A stretch of 64,000 nt of DNA from Pseudomonas sp. GGS8 (GCF_024168645.1 NZ_JALJWF010000001.1:4653501-4717500), one strand, 5' to 3'. Counted from the stretch's first letter, positions 50,868-59,958 are shown. Program-made: numbers and translations. Notes: generated by a model from the letters alone, not told the origin.

Positions 50868-51118
50868 ATTCGTCAGTTCGACAGGTGCCAAGAGCTGGCA
50901 TTTTTGTTTCACCTGGTTAGGTAAGCCGGCTCGCATCTCCTTGGGAATGTATCCGGAGCTAAGCCTTAAAGACGCTCGTTTTGCTCGTGACAATGCGCGT
51001 ACCCAGGTCGCAAAGGGGATTGATCCTCGAGCCGCTCGAAGAGAGGATCGTCTCGCCGTCTTGGCTGCTGATGAGAATTCTTTTGCTGCAGTCTTTCTTG
51101 CCTGGCGAACCTTCAAGG
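50785..51118 (+). pseudogene. P4-type integrase, N-terminal part only
   Basis: About 111 codons (GTG start) covering the arm-binding DUF4102 domain: GLHLFVSSTGAKSWHFCF, GKPARISLGMYPELSL, ARDNARTQVAKGIDPRAAR, FLAWRTFK. It then runs into IS3 sequence. It retains exactly the part that the integrase at 17249 lost, and lacks the catalytic domain. Confidence 0.88.
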
Positions 51119-51943
51119 TGGTTACATTGAGGTCAATCAAGTGACCGAAAAGAAGCTGCCCGTCGCTGATGTAGCGGCCCGTCTTGGCGTGTCGACGCAT
51201 AGCCTCTATGCCTGGATAAAGCGCTACAGCAAACCTCAAGAAGAACGGCAGCAGGACGATGATCAACACGCAGAGCTGCGTCGTCTGCGAGCGGAACTCA
51301 AGCGGGTCACTGAAGAGCGAGACATCTTGAAAAAGGCCGTCGCGTACTTTGCCAAGGAGTGCGGCTGAAGTACGCCTTTATCAAGCAGCGAGCGGGAGAC
51401 TATTCCATTCGACGGTTTGTCTGACGCTGAAAGTCCATCCCGGTGGTTATTACGCCTGGTTGTCTGAGCCGCAATCTGCACGCACCAAAGACGACCAGCG
51501 GCTGCTGGGTTTGATCCAGCATTCATGGCTTCACCCAATTTACTGAAGCGCCAGTTCGATGTCTTAGAGCCGAACAAAGTTTGGGTGACCGACATCGCCT
51601 ACATTCGCACGTATGAAGGCTGGCTGTATTTGGCTGTGGTGCTGGATCTGTTTTCCCGTCAGGTCGTTGGCTGGTCAATGAAGTCGCAAATGACCAGTGA
51701 TTTGGTCATTGATGCGCTATTGATGGCGGTTTGGAGGCGAAACCGAAACAGGAGGTGATGGTTCGCTCCGACCAAGGCGGCCAGTACAGCAGCTCCGATT
51801 GGCGCAGTTTTTTGAAAGCGAACAATTTGGTTGCCAGCATGAGTCGCCGAGGCAACTGTCATAACAATGCCGTAGCAGAGAGCTTTCTTCAGCTTCTGAA
51901 ACGGGAAGGTATCAAGCGAAAAATCTCCACCACACCATTTGGT
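51119..51943 (+). pseudogene. Degenerate IS3-family transposase (orfA/orfB)
   Basis: OrfA piece (VAARLGVSTHSLYAWIKRYS ... AYFAKECG), then OrfB pieces CLTLKVHPGGYYAWLSEP, NKVWVTDIAYIRTYEGW, VRSDQGGQYSSSDW and NAVAESFLQLLKRE. The 5' end is missing, about 45 codons are deleted near 51,530, and a frameshift lies near 51,745. A different IS3 lineage from the complete element at 44690. Confidence 0.85.
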
Positions 51944-52020
51944 CGGCCCAAATACCGGCAACGTAACGTCATCAAGCGCACGTTCGGTTGGCTAAAAGCG
52001 CACCTCTATGTGGTGAGGGG
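51944..52020 (+). pseudogene. IS5-family transposase scrap
   Basis: About 25 codons, GRPKYRQRNVIKRTFGWLKA, the conserved C-terminal box of IS5-type transposases, fused in frame to the IS3 remnant. Confidence 0.7.
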
Positions 52021-52145
52021 GGGGCAAGCGGACCCTCGGCCGTTTCTTTGCTTTCCGTGCCAAGGATGCTTTTTCCTTAAAAACATTGCAAATCAACTAT
52101 TTACAAAATAATCAAGAGAAAAACAATAAATATGTATTGCGAAAC

Positions 52146-52473
52146 ATGTCTGTATCGTTTATCGTTTTTTTACTTATTTTAGAAAGGATTTTAAATGAGC
52201 GCTTTTATCATGGAAGTTTCCCGCCCCTTGTCCCCGCACTGCCAAGCAAACCCCTTGATGAACAGATCATGTATCTGATTCAGATGTCTGATTTGGACGG
52301 TTTTTTTCTCGAAAAATAAGCTCGCGAAGTAACGCTGATAGAGCTTACTACACAGGCCATCGAGTTGGCATTTTCGAAAAGGATGCGAAGCAAGTAAGGC
52401 GGCGATTCACTCAATCTTGTTCGAGATGTATCGTCAGCACATCGGCCACTCCGATGTCATCAGCATCAATTAA
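52146..52473 (+). pseudogene. Decayed unknown gene before the nucleoside cluster
   Basis: 58 codons from ATG 52146 (MSVSFIVFLLILERILNERF ... QMSDLDGFFLEK) end at TAA. The same frame then continues as AREVTLIELTTQAIELAFSK, and another frame as HSILFEMYRQHIGHSDVI. This looks like one gene with a nonsense and a frameshift lesion. AT-rich like the cluster that follows. Family not recognised. Confidence 0.35.
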
Positions 52474-52556
52474 TCAATTCAACCCTACTTTGATTCGGAT
52501 CAGAAGTCTCATCGAGCGTCCTGGATTGAGCAAGAAAAAAATGCAAGTAGCAAGAA

Positions 52557-53243
52557 ATGGTATTGATTATGGGAGGGGTTTTTCCAGCTTTTCTTAAGCA
52601 GGTCTGCCCGTCTCACAAGGCGTCACGGCATGAGTTATTCGACTATCTCGCCTTGGAAGCGAATGAGCAACAGCTTTGCTACTTTTTTAAAGGCGATAGT
52701 GCTTTAAATTTGCACTTTTTGACATCTTAGCTATGGCTCTTCACGGCTCGGAGTTAAGTGCTAGAGGGGAAAACGCACGAATTTGTGGGATGAGATCGGG
52801 CATGGCAGCGATCACCTGGCACAGGTTAATTTATATAAGGATTTATTGGTGCGAAGAGGTATTCCATTACCGGAAGATCACAGTGTCACTGGTAAGACTT
52901 GGCTGGGTTTAATACTTTCATGCTGGGTGCTGTAAATCGTCAGCACTATTATAAGCTGATTGGCTTGTTGACGATGACGGAGTTGCTGGGCCCTTCTCAA
53001 TATGAAAAGCTTGCTCAAGGTTGTGAGCGACTGGGGCTGCGCAAGCAGGATACTTCTTATTATCGAGAACATATTCAGATCGATGTTGTTCATGCTCGGG
53101 GGTGGCTGGACAATGTGGTGACGCCTTTGGCTACGCGCAAGGCCGAAGCCCTTGATGAAATCTATTTTGGCGCGCAGTTGAGATTGGATGCCTGTGCGGC
53201 CTATTATGATGACCTGCTGAAAGTAATAAAGTCGCTGGCTTAG
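52557..53243 (+). pseudogene. Heme-oxygenase-like diiron oxidase (HDO), frameshifted
   Basis: Joining three frames gives one protein of about 225 residues: GGVFPAFLKQVCPSHKASRH, LAMALHGSELSARGE, DEIGHGSDHLAQVNLYKDLL, FNTFMLGAVNRQHYYKLIGL and YYREHIQIDVVHARGWLDNV. E-x-x-H (DEIGH) and D-x-x-H (DVVH) are the iron-ligand pattern of the iron-containing redox enzyme/HDO family (UndA, SznF and relatives), which often tailor natural products. Shifts are visible at about 52,725 (a T5 run where T6 is needed), 52,790 and 52,892. The last 345 bases are open from 52899. Either a pseudogene or sequencing errors in homopolymers. Confidence 0.7.
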
Positions 53244-53306
53244 ACGTCAAAAAACATAAGCCAGTGTTTGCAGCTTTAGGATGTATATTTTGCCAAGGAG
53301 TATGGT

Positions 53307-54173
53307 GTGGTGAGTTCTTTAGATAAAACAGTTGAGTGTGTAAAAGTGTCACATGCCTTTATTGATGTCGTCGCAAATAGCGTCGATGGCTTGGTCAAGA
53401 AAGGTATTGTTAATATCCTCGAACATGGTCATGCTATTTCTTCGAGAGCGGGTGGTGCTCGTCAGGCATATGGAGTTAATTATATTCTTACAAATCCTCT
53501 TAATCGAATTCACTCGCTAAGAAAGGGCGCAAAACGCTATTTGTGTAGAGAGTTGTTAGCTTATTTTAGTGGTAGTCTAAATGCCCAAGAAGGATTGGCC
53601 AAGGCCTCAAATTTCTGGATGACATTGGTTGATGAAGAGGGCAATGTAAACTCCAATTACGGTTATTATGTTTTTCACGAGCCTGTGTTAGAGCATGAGA
53701 ATCAGTACAATTGGATTATTAATATGTTAATGGCAAACCCTGATTCACGGCGCGCAATCATAAATATAAATCAAAATTACCACAAGTCGGATACTAAAGA
53801 TTTCCCTTGTACGGTTGGTATGCAGTTTTTTATCAAGGACCGTACGTTGTTCTGTGAAACAATTTCCCGTAGCACCGATGTGATTACGGGATTGCCATAC
53901 GATATGGGTTTTTTCTCATTTGTTCACGAGCTGGTTTTCGCCGACTTAGTCGAACGAGGCATGTCGGAATTGCGGCTTGGCTCGACCATCATGAAGACTA
54001 CGTTTACACAAATTTATGATAACGCCGTCGAAAAGGCTAACGACGCAATGCTGAACGTGGGTGTGATAGAGCAGATGCCAACCATACAGTCTGCTATTAC
54101 CACACTGGCTGATATTTATGGGCGCACTCAAAAAACTGAAGTTGTCCGGTGGGTTCATGAAAATGCGGAGTGA
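53307..54173 (+). CDS. Thymidylate-synthase-fold enzyme, probable (d)CMP hydroxymethylase
   Basis: 288 residues from GTG 53307 (AAGGAG seven bases upstream). It aligns with E. coli ThyA at the active site: Glu 82 (RELLAYFSG), Trp 104, Tyr 118, the phosphate-binding Arg pair 148–149, nucleophile Cys 168 (DFPCTV) and Arg 188/Asp 191 (SRSTD). The spacing from Cys 168 to residue 199 is 31, as from Cys146 to Asn177 in ThyA, but residue 199 is Asp (GLPYD). Asn-to-Asp here is the known switch to cytosine nucleotides in T4 dCMP hydroxymethylase and in MilA of mildiomycin synthesis. Predicted: adds a one-carbon unit from methylene-tetrahydrofolate to C5 of CMP or dCMP. His207 of ThyA is replaced by Gln, leaving sugar preference open. 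It overlaps the next gene. Confidence 0.85.
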   Translation: MVSSLDKTVECVKVSHAFIDVVANSVDGLVKKGIVNILEHGHAISSRAGGARQAYGVNYILTNPLNRIHSLRKGAKRYLCRELLAYFSGSLNAQEGLAKASNFWMTLVDEEGNVNSNYGYYVFHEPVLEHENQYNWIINMLMANPDSRRAIININQNYHKSDTKDFPCTVGMQFFIKDRTLFCETISRSTDVITGLPYDMGFFSFVHELVFADLVERGMSELRLGSTIMKTTFTQIYDNAVEKANDAMLNVGVIEQMPTIQSAITTLADIYGRTQKTEVVRWVHENAE

Positions 54174-54720
54174 ATTACCATTTTTTGTCCTGGCGACCAA
54201 AAATATCGCTAAGATCAATGCTTTGAATGATGTGTGTGGTGACTTGTTTGGATCCTTTACTTTGATACCTTTTGACGCAGACTCAGGTGTATCAGAGACC
54301 CCTACTACCGATGAGGAAGCAATTCGTGGATGCCTTGGTAGACTTGAGAGTGTGCAGAGGCATTCTAATGAGCGGGCCGACTATTATGTCGCCCTTGAAG
54401 GATTAGTTGAACACCTCTCTTTCGGCAGCTTCGTGTATGGTTGGGCCGCGGTGAAAGATCGGCACACTGGTGATGTTTTCTATGGCTGCAGTGGCAAGGT
54501 CATGCTCCCGCCTGAAGTTGTTGCCAGGATAAGGCCCGAATTGAAACTCTCTGCAATCATGCAAGAACTTTATCCCGAAACGGCTGGTGACATGGATTTG
54601 TTAGGCTGTAATGGGATAATTACGGCAGGAATGTATAGTAGGGTAGACGAATTTAAAACTGCGCTGCGATGTGCATTGGGCGCTGCTTTGGCCTCAGATG
54701 TTGGCGTGATTCGGCAATGA
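54157..54720 (+). CDS. YjjX-type non-canonical NTP phosphatase
   Basis: 187 residues from ATG 54157, overlapping the preceding stop by 17 bases. Family features are FFVLATKNIAKINAL (substrate loop), YYVALEGLVEH with the acidic residue, GWAAVKDRHTG and DMDLLGCNGIITAGMYSR. YjjX enzymes dephosphorylate inosine/xanthosine triphosphate. In this cluster a role in removing the triphosphate of a toxic nucleoside (self-protection), or as a biosynthetic nucleotidase, is inferred. Confidence 0.82.
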   Translation: MKMRSELPFFVLATKNIAKINALNDVCGDLFGSFTLIPFDADSGVSETPTTDEEAIRGCLGRLESVQRHSNERADYYVALEGLVEHLSFGSFVYGWAAVKDRHTGDVFYGCSGKVMLPPEVVARIRPELKLSAIMQELYPETAGDMDLLGCNGIITAGMYSRVDEFKTALRCALGAALASDVGVIRQ

Positions 54721-55397
54721 TCCGGTGTGTTCTATTTGATATCGACGATACGCTGCTCAACCATCAGCAAGGACATCTGTACGCAATGGATTGGTTGGAG
54801 AGTTTCTTGGCCAGCCATGATTACGCTAGCGGCAACGATGAGTTCGAGCGCTTTCACCAGTTTTACAATGAGATGAACCAGAGACTATGGTCTCAATTTG
54901 AAGGTGGTGGTCTAACCGTTGAGAGCTTACTAAGCCAACGTTTTCAGCATGTGTTTGATTGGTTTGGCGTTCGCCGGACTCATCGCGATGAAATTGAATC
55001 AACGTTCATATGCAAGTACGCAGAGTCCTGTGTTCCGACCGGCCCTTGGCTGAATATTTTGAAATATTTTCGCCAGCGTGGAATTATACTTGGTGTATGC
55101 AGTAATGGCGCTGAGCGAGTCCAAAGATTGAAACTCGAGGCAAGTCGGTTAGCACCCTATTTTGATTATTTTTTCTTTGGTTTTTGCGCCCCTCAGTGCA
55201 AACCCCACGAAAGCTTTTATCAACGTGTGAAGCGTGAATTGGATGTCGCCTTTGAGGACATTGTGATGGTCGGCGATAGTCTAGAGAATGATGTCTTACC
55301 CTGCCAAAAATTGGGGATTAAAGTGCATCATTTTTCAAAGCGAGCCGACTTTAGTAAGTCAATCGCGTCGTTGATGGAGATTGTAGATGCTGGATGA
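54717..55397 (+). CDS. HAD-family phosphatase, nucleotidase-like
   Basis: 226 residues; the ATG overlaps the previous stop as ATGA. HAD motif I is FDIDDTLLNH (Asp nucleophile and Asp+2), motif II VCSNG, a Lys near KPHESFY, and motif IV VGDSLENDV. A cap domain lies between motifs I and II as in YjjG-type 5'-nucleotidases. Probably removes the 5'-phosphate of the cluster's nucleotide intermediate. Substrate inferred from neighbours only. Confidence 0.82.
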   Translation: MIRCVLFDIDDTLLNHQQGHLYAMDWLESFLASHDYASGNDEFERFHQFYNEMNQRLWSQFEGGGLTVESLLSQRFQHVFDWFGVRRTHRDEIESTFICKYAESCVPTGPWLNILKYFRQRGIILGVCSNGAERVQRLKLEASRLAPYFDYFFFGFCAPQCKPHESFYQRVKRELDVAFEDIVMVGDSLENDVLPCQKLGIKVHHFSKRADFSKSIASLMEIVDAG

Positions 55398-56679
55398 AGT
55401 TATTTATAAAGGCGTGAGGTATCTGTGCCCTGATACTCATCGGTTGGCCCATGGCAGTCTTCACGTAAAAGGATCCACGATTTTCGCGATCTACTCGCCG
55501 AGCTGTCCGCTTCCGGATGGTGTGCGAATTGCTGATTGCTCAAATTTCATCTGTATGCCGGGCTTGGTTAACGCGCATTTACACCCGAGCAAAGAATTAT
55601 ATGGCGGGCTGATGGAGTATTCTCCCATTAGTGCCGTGCTGGATGCGGTACATAAAAACAACGAATTGGAAACTCGTGAGGTGCAGGGTGTCGCTACACT
55701 ATACAGCCTGATGAAAGAGATTCGTAAAGGGGTTACTTGTGTTGGAGTGTTCACCAGTCGGCCTGAAGTCGATATTGATGCCTGCAAGAAACTCGGCGTA
55801 CGGGCAGCAATCAATTATTGCCAAAGCAACCAGTGGATTGGCGCGGGGGCCCGCCCAGAATTTAAACCTATTCATAGTATTGCCGAGAATTTTGTATCGA
55901 CTAAGCAACAATACCAGTCTGACACTCTAAGTGTAATACCCTCTACCGCTTCCGAACTTTCCGCCAACGAAGAGCTATTTAAATATCTTCATGCGGAAGC
56001 AAAAAAAGCTGGTTCGGTATTTTCTCTTCACCTTCATGAGGGCGCAACACAAGTTGCGCTTTTTAAGGAGGTATTCGGTATGACGGCAGTCGAGTATCTG
56101 CATGCTTTAGAGATATTGGATGAGTCTACGACGTTGATACATGCTTCTTGTGTGTCACCCGCTGACCTCGCTATCCTTCAGCAGAGTCGTTGTAATATCA
56201 TTCACTGCCCCGTAAGTAATAGTTATGTCGGAGCCGGTACACTGCCTTTGGCATCACTGATGGAAGGTCGATCGGTCGGTCTCGGTACTGATGCAGCAAT
56301 GGTAAATCCAATAGGCGACATTACATTTGATGCGCTATTCACTGTTTATCATCATGGCCCAGATAACCTAGATAAAAAGCCAAGCGCACGTGAAACTCTA
56401 AAAATGCTGACTTCCTCAGGAGCTCGCGCGCTTGGATTGAAGGACGTAGGTGAGTTGCGCGTAGGCTTTCTTGCCGATATTGCCTTCTACGATAGTGTCA
56501 ACTTTTCTGATCATTATTTGGATAATCCAATTTCCTTTTTGAACATGATCCACAAGGAAAATCCTGTGCGGGTCATGGTTGGTGGTGCCGTAATTTTTGA
56601 GTTCGGTGAGTTTGTGTGCCACTCACTGGTGGACGTGCGATCCACTTTTTCCAAATTCAAGGAGCATGTAGTCGGATGA
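55387..56679 (+). CDS. Amidohydrolase, cytosine/adenosine-deaminase-like
   Basis: 430 residues. All mononuclear metal ligands of the deaminase/chlorohydrolase branch are visible: NAHLHPSKE (His-x-His), HLHEGAT (His), LIHASCV (His) and GTDAAM (Asp). An N-terminal beta subdomain ends in CMPGLVNAHLH, and the C-terminal part is LRVGFLADIAFYD. Such enzymes deaminate bases, nucleosides or S-adenosylhomocysteine; here a modified cytosine or adenine derivative is the inferred substrate. It overlaps the upstream gene by 11 bases and the downstream gene by ATGA. Confidence 0.85.
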   Translation: MLDEVIYKGVRYLCPDTHRLAHGSLHVKGSTIFAIYSPSCPLPDGVRIADCSNFICMPGLVNAHLHPSKELYGGLMEYSPISAVLDAVHKNNELETREVQGVATLYSLMKEIRKGVTCVGVFTSRPEVDIDACKKLGVRAAINYCQSNQWIGAGARPEFKPIHSIAENFVSTKQQYQSDTLSVIPSTASELSANEELFKYLHAEAKKAGSVFSLHLHEGATQVALFKEVFGMTAVEYLHALEILDESTTLIHASCVSPADLAILQQSRCNIIHCPVSNSYVGAGTLPLASLMEGRSVGLGTDAAMVNPIGDITFDALFTVYHHGPDNLDKKPSARETLKMLTSSGARALGLKDVGELRVGFLADIAFYDSVNFSDHYLDNPISFLNMIHKENPVRVMVGGAVIFEFGEFVCHSLVDVRSTFSKFKEHVVG

Positions 56680-57305
56680 AAAATATAGCTTTTTTATTTT
56701 CAGGCCGTGGATCATTAATTGACGCGGTAAAAAATGGGATCGAAGAGGCAGAACACGCTGCTAGGCTTGCATTGGTCATCACCAATAACGCTAGTTTCGA
56801 TGCTGGGGCCGATACCCGATTTTCCGATGTGAAGGTTAATAAAGTAATTCATTCGGATTATCCGAGCCGTGCGGAATTCGAACGGGAAATCGCAATATTG
56901 CTGGAGGGCGCACAGATCGATGTGATCGTCTTGGGAGGCTTTCGCAGGATATTTTCGTCTGAGTTTGTTAGTCGGTTTGGTAGTAGAACCATCAATACAC
57001 ATCCATCTATCCTGCCGGCTTTTCCGGGCGACAAGGCCCAGCGCCGGGCTCTGGAGGCAGGTGTAAAGATCACAGGGGCCACGGTACACTTTATCAATGA
57101 TGAAGTGGACGCAGGACCTATTATTGATCAGGGCACAGTTAGAATCACCTCACAAATGACTGAGGCGATGCTACGCGAGGAAATCATTTGCGTAGAACAG
57201 AATATTATTTGTACAGCTGTTGCGGGCCTCATTGATGAGCAGATTTTTGTTGAGCAGGGCCGAGTCGTGAACAAAGGAGTGCGCAATGGGCTTCCAGAGT
57301 CGTAA
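56676..57305 (+). CDS. PurN-like formyltransferase
   Basis: 209 residues; ATG 56676 overlaps the amidohydrolase stop. Formyltransferase signature: NTHPSILPAFPG with catalytic Asn and His, followed by GATVHFINDEVDAGPIIDQG with the catalytic Asp. Similar in size to glycinamide-ribonucleotide formyltransferase, but the N-terminus (AFLFSGRGSLIDAVKNG) differs from the usual GNGSNLQ form. It would transfer a formyl group from 10-formyl-tetrahydrofolate to an amine. Its place in the cluster argues for a tailoring step instead of purine synthesis. Confidence 0.82.
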   Translation: MKNIAFLFSGRGSLIDAVKNGIEEAEHAARLALVITNNASFDAGADTRFSDVKVNKVIHSDYPSRAEFEREIAILLEGAQIDVIVLGGFRRIFSSEFVSRFGSRTINTHPSILPAFPGDKAQRRALEAGVKITGATVHFINDEVDAGPIIDQGTVRITSQMTEAMLREEIICVEQNIICTAVAGLIDEQIFVEQGRVVNKGVRNGLPES

Positions 57306-58494
57306 TTTCTTGCCCGCAGTGGTCGTCGCTTCAATGCTATTTGTGGCCATCACTAGCCTAGGGATATCTGTTGCTGTACTTCCACCCTATATCAACAAGG
57401 TGTTAGGGCTGCCCGGTAGCTATGTCGGTTTTATCGTGGTGATGGAATCAGTCGCGACGTTGTTATCCCGGCCGTACGCAGGCCGATTTTCTGATCGGCA
57501 TGGTCCAAAGCGAGCAATGGTCACTGGTCTACTGCTCCTCTTCGCTGCCGGTACAATATGCTTCATTCTGACTGACCAGAGTGTATTGTCTGCTATGCCT
57601 GTCTTTGCCCTTGTGTGTTTTAGCCGGTTATTAATGGGCGTGGGAGAAAGCTTGGTGTTTACCAGTAGTGGAACTTGGCCAATCGGTTTGATAGGGCGTG
57701 AGCATGCTGGGAAAGTTATGTCCTGGGTCGGTATCGGTATGTTCCTCGGACTCGCGATTGGCAATTATATCGGAGCATATTTATTTCGTGAGAACTCTGT
57801 ATTGCTATCAATGTTGATCATGTCATGCCTCCCGTTTTTTGGTGTCATGGTGGTGTTGTTTGTCGAAGATGCTAAGGTACCCGGCGAGCCGGTGAGTATC
57901 TCGACTTGGACGGCAATACGTGAAATATGGCGACCTGGCTCAGGTTTTGCGCTGGGTAACGTTGGTTATGCATCAATAACTTCGTTTTTGTTACTGTTTT
58001 TGATGGAGAAAGGATGGCAGACAGATGCGCCGATGATTTTGTCGTTATTTGGTGTAGGTTATGTCGTCGCGCGACTAATGCTCGGAAAAAAGGCGGATGC
58101 CTATGGATTAAAAGCTGTATGGATATCATTGATTATCGAATCACTAGGCCTTTTGCTGGTGGCCACTGCGCCCCAGGTTGATGTAGTGATGTTAGGAGCG
58201 TTTATGACTGGTCTCGGATTGTCGATGGTCTATCCGTTATTGGCATTACCGGCCATTAAGAGTTTACCGGACACTAATATCGGGCTAGCGCTTAGTACGT
58301 ACGAAGCGTGTTTCGATATTGGCATTCTTCTGGCTGGCGGCGTAGGAGGGCTCTGCGTGAGTCACTTCGGATATGCATCAGTGTTTTATTTTGCGTCAGG
58401 TTGCGCTGTTGTTGCCATGTTTAGTTCTTGGCTCGCCTACCGCGAGCTGCAACGCGCGAGCGTTGACGTGAACCTGATTAAGTTACAGTCATAA
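57286..58494 (+). CDS. MFS transporter, candidate product exporter
   Basis: 402 residues, about 12 membrane helices, with the MFS loop 2–3 motif GRFSDRHGPKRAM. The ATG lies 20 bases inside the preceding gene. Resembles drug or metabolite efflux MFS proteins. Export of the cluster's product is inferred from position. Confidence 0.88.
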   Translation: MGFQSRNFLPAVVVASMLFVAITSLGISVAVLPPYINKVLGLPGSYVGFIVVMESVATLLSRPYAGRFSDRHGPKRAMVTGLLLLFAAGTICFILTDQSVLSAMPVFALVCFSRLLMGVGESLVFTSSGTWPIGLIGREHAGKVMSWVGIGMFLGLAIGNYIGAYLFRENSVLLSMLIMSCLPFFGVMVVLFVEDAKVPGEPVSISTWTAIREIWRPGSGFALGNVGYASITSFLLLFLMEKGWQTDAPMILSLFGVGYVVARLMLGKKADAYGLKAVWISLIIESLGLLLVATAPQVDVVMLGAFMTGLGLSMVYPLLALPAIKSLPDTNIGLALSTYEACFDIGILLAGGVGGLCVSHFGYASVFYFASGCAVVAMFSSWLAYRELQRASVDVNLIKLQS

Positions 58495-58547
58495 GTATGT
58501 ATTAGTTTTTTTTGCATAAGGAGCAGTGGGCATTGAAGGAGTATTTT

Positions 58548-59546
58548 GTGAGGGTATGGTTGTTTTTCGTGATGCTATGTCTGTCTTGTGGAGCATTAGC
58601 AGAATCGCGAACCAATTTAATCATCGATACTGATCCTGGTGCCGACGACATGATCGCGCTTTTGGTGGCTTTCGCGTCGCCGGACAAATTGAACTTGCTA
58701 GGTGTGACGACTGTAGCGGGGAACGTGCGGATCGATAAAACTTCACGCAACGCCCGGATTGCAAGAGAGTGGGCGTCTCGTGGAGACGTCCCCATTTACT
58801 CGGGCGCCGCACGTCCTTTGGTTCGCTCTCCGGTGTATGCGGAAAGCGTCCATGGCCCCGAGGGAATTTCCGGGGTAAAGGTGTTCGAGCCTAAACAACC
58901 CCTAGCGGGTGATGACGCTGTCTCGTTTATTATTACGACACTACGGGCGGCGCCAGCGCATTCGATTACACTAGCATTATTAGGGCCGGAAACTAATCTC
59001 GCGCTTGCTTTAAAACAAGCGCCTGATATTGTCAAAGGGATCAAGGAAGTTGTAGTAATGGGTGGAGCGCACTTTCAGGGCGGCAATGTAACACCTACTG
59101 CGGAATTCAACATGTTTGCGGATGCAGAAGCCGCGAAATATGTTCTAGATAGTGGCGTGCAAATCACTTATTTACCTATTGACGTCACTCATAAATTATT
59201 GACAAGCGAGGGACGAATCTCAGCTTTAGATCAGTTGGGTAATCAAGCGGGACACCACGTGGCCTCCATTCTTCGCGGCTACATCCAGAGCTACGTTGAG
59301 CGCTATGGTTTGTCGGGCGGGCCGGTCCACGATGCTACTGTGATTGCTTATCTGTTAAATCGTGAGCTCTTTCGTGGCCGAGAGATCTACCTTTCAATCG
59401 ACACGCGAGAGGGCTTGACATATGGCCAGACGATAGCAGACTGGTATGGGACACTGAACAAAAAACCAGATGCATTTTGGGTTGAGGACGGCGATGCTGA
59501 CGAGGTGTTCAAATTGATTACTTCGCGTATATCGAAGCTCAATTAA
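58548..59546 (+). CDS. Periplasmic nucleoside hydrolase
   Basis: 332 residues from GTG 58548, chosen because AAGGAG sits six bases upstream and a signal peptide follows (WLFFVMLCLSCGALA-ES); a TTG at 58512 would lack an ordinary leader. Nucleoside-hydrolase motifs are NLIIDTDPGADDMIAL (calcium-binding Asp cluster), VVMGGAH, AEFNMFADAEAA and GGPVHDATVIAYLL (His acid). It cleaves the N-glycosidic bond of ribonucleosides to base and ribose. Most bacterial homologues are cytoplasmic, so the signal peptide is notable: it could release a free base from an exported nucleoside or detoxify external nucleosides. Last gene of the operon; no terminator seen. Confidence 0.9.
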   Translation: MRVWLFFVMLCLSCGALAESRTNLIIDTDPGADDMIALLVAFASPDKLNLLGVTTVAGNVRIDKTSRNARIAREWASRGDVPIYSGAARPLVRSPVYAESVHGPEGISGVKVFEPKQPLAGDDAVSFIITTLRAAPAHSITLALLGPETNLALALKQAPDIVKGIKEVVVMGGAHFQGGNVTPTAEFNMFADAEAAKYVLDSGVQITYLPIDVTHKLLTSEGRISALDQLGNQAGHHVASILRGYIQSYVERYGLSGGPVHDATVIAYLLNRELFRGREIYLSIDTREGLTYGQTIADWYGTLNKKPDAFWVEDGDADEVFKLITSRISKLN

Positions 59547-59599
59547 ATCAGCTCAACCCAGCCAAATTTGACTCACCACACCGTGGAGCAGATGCGCAG

Positions 59600-59915
59600 G
59601 TGGCTAGTCCAAAGTCGCCGCCTTCTGATCGAATGATTGCCTTAGCGGCCCCTAAGGCAGCCACAGCTTTCTCATGGTAGGCAGCAAGAACCGCACCACC
59701 AATGAGCATGGTTATGATAAATGCAGTTTTTCTGCAAGCTCCGGCTTCAGCACAAGCAGAAGCACTGACCTGAGCTGTTGGGAAAGTTGCTCCTTGAATT
59801 GCTTGTTGATTTCGGCAATGCCCGGTGCGGTGTGCCCGAACTCAGCCATTGCGTTAGCAAACATGCAGCCACGAAACTCTAAGCTTGTCACCCTGTGGTC
59901 ATAGTAGCTGAACAA
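59600..59915 (-). pseudogene. C-terminal remnant of a TetR-type regulator
   Basis: LEFRGCMFANAMAEFGHTA and the helical INKQFKEQLSQQLRSVLL are typical of TetR/AcrR C-terminal domains. A frameshift near 59,715 separates it from a continuation (MLIGGAVLAAYHEKAVAALG, AIIRSEGG). The DNA-binding N-terminus is missing. Confidence 0.65.
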
Positions 59916-59958
59916 TGCATGGAGCTTGTCTGATGCCCCTCGGGCTTGATCAATGCAG

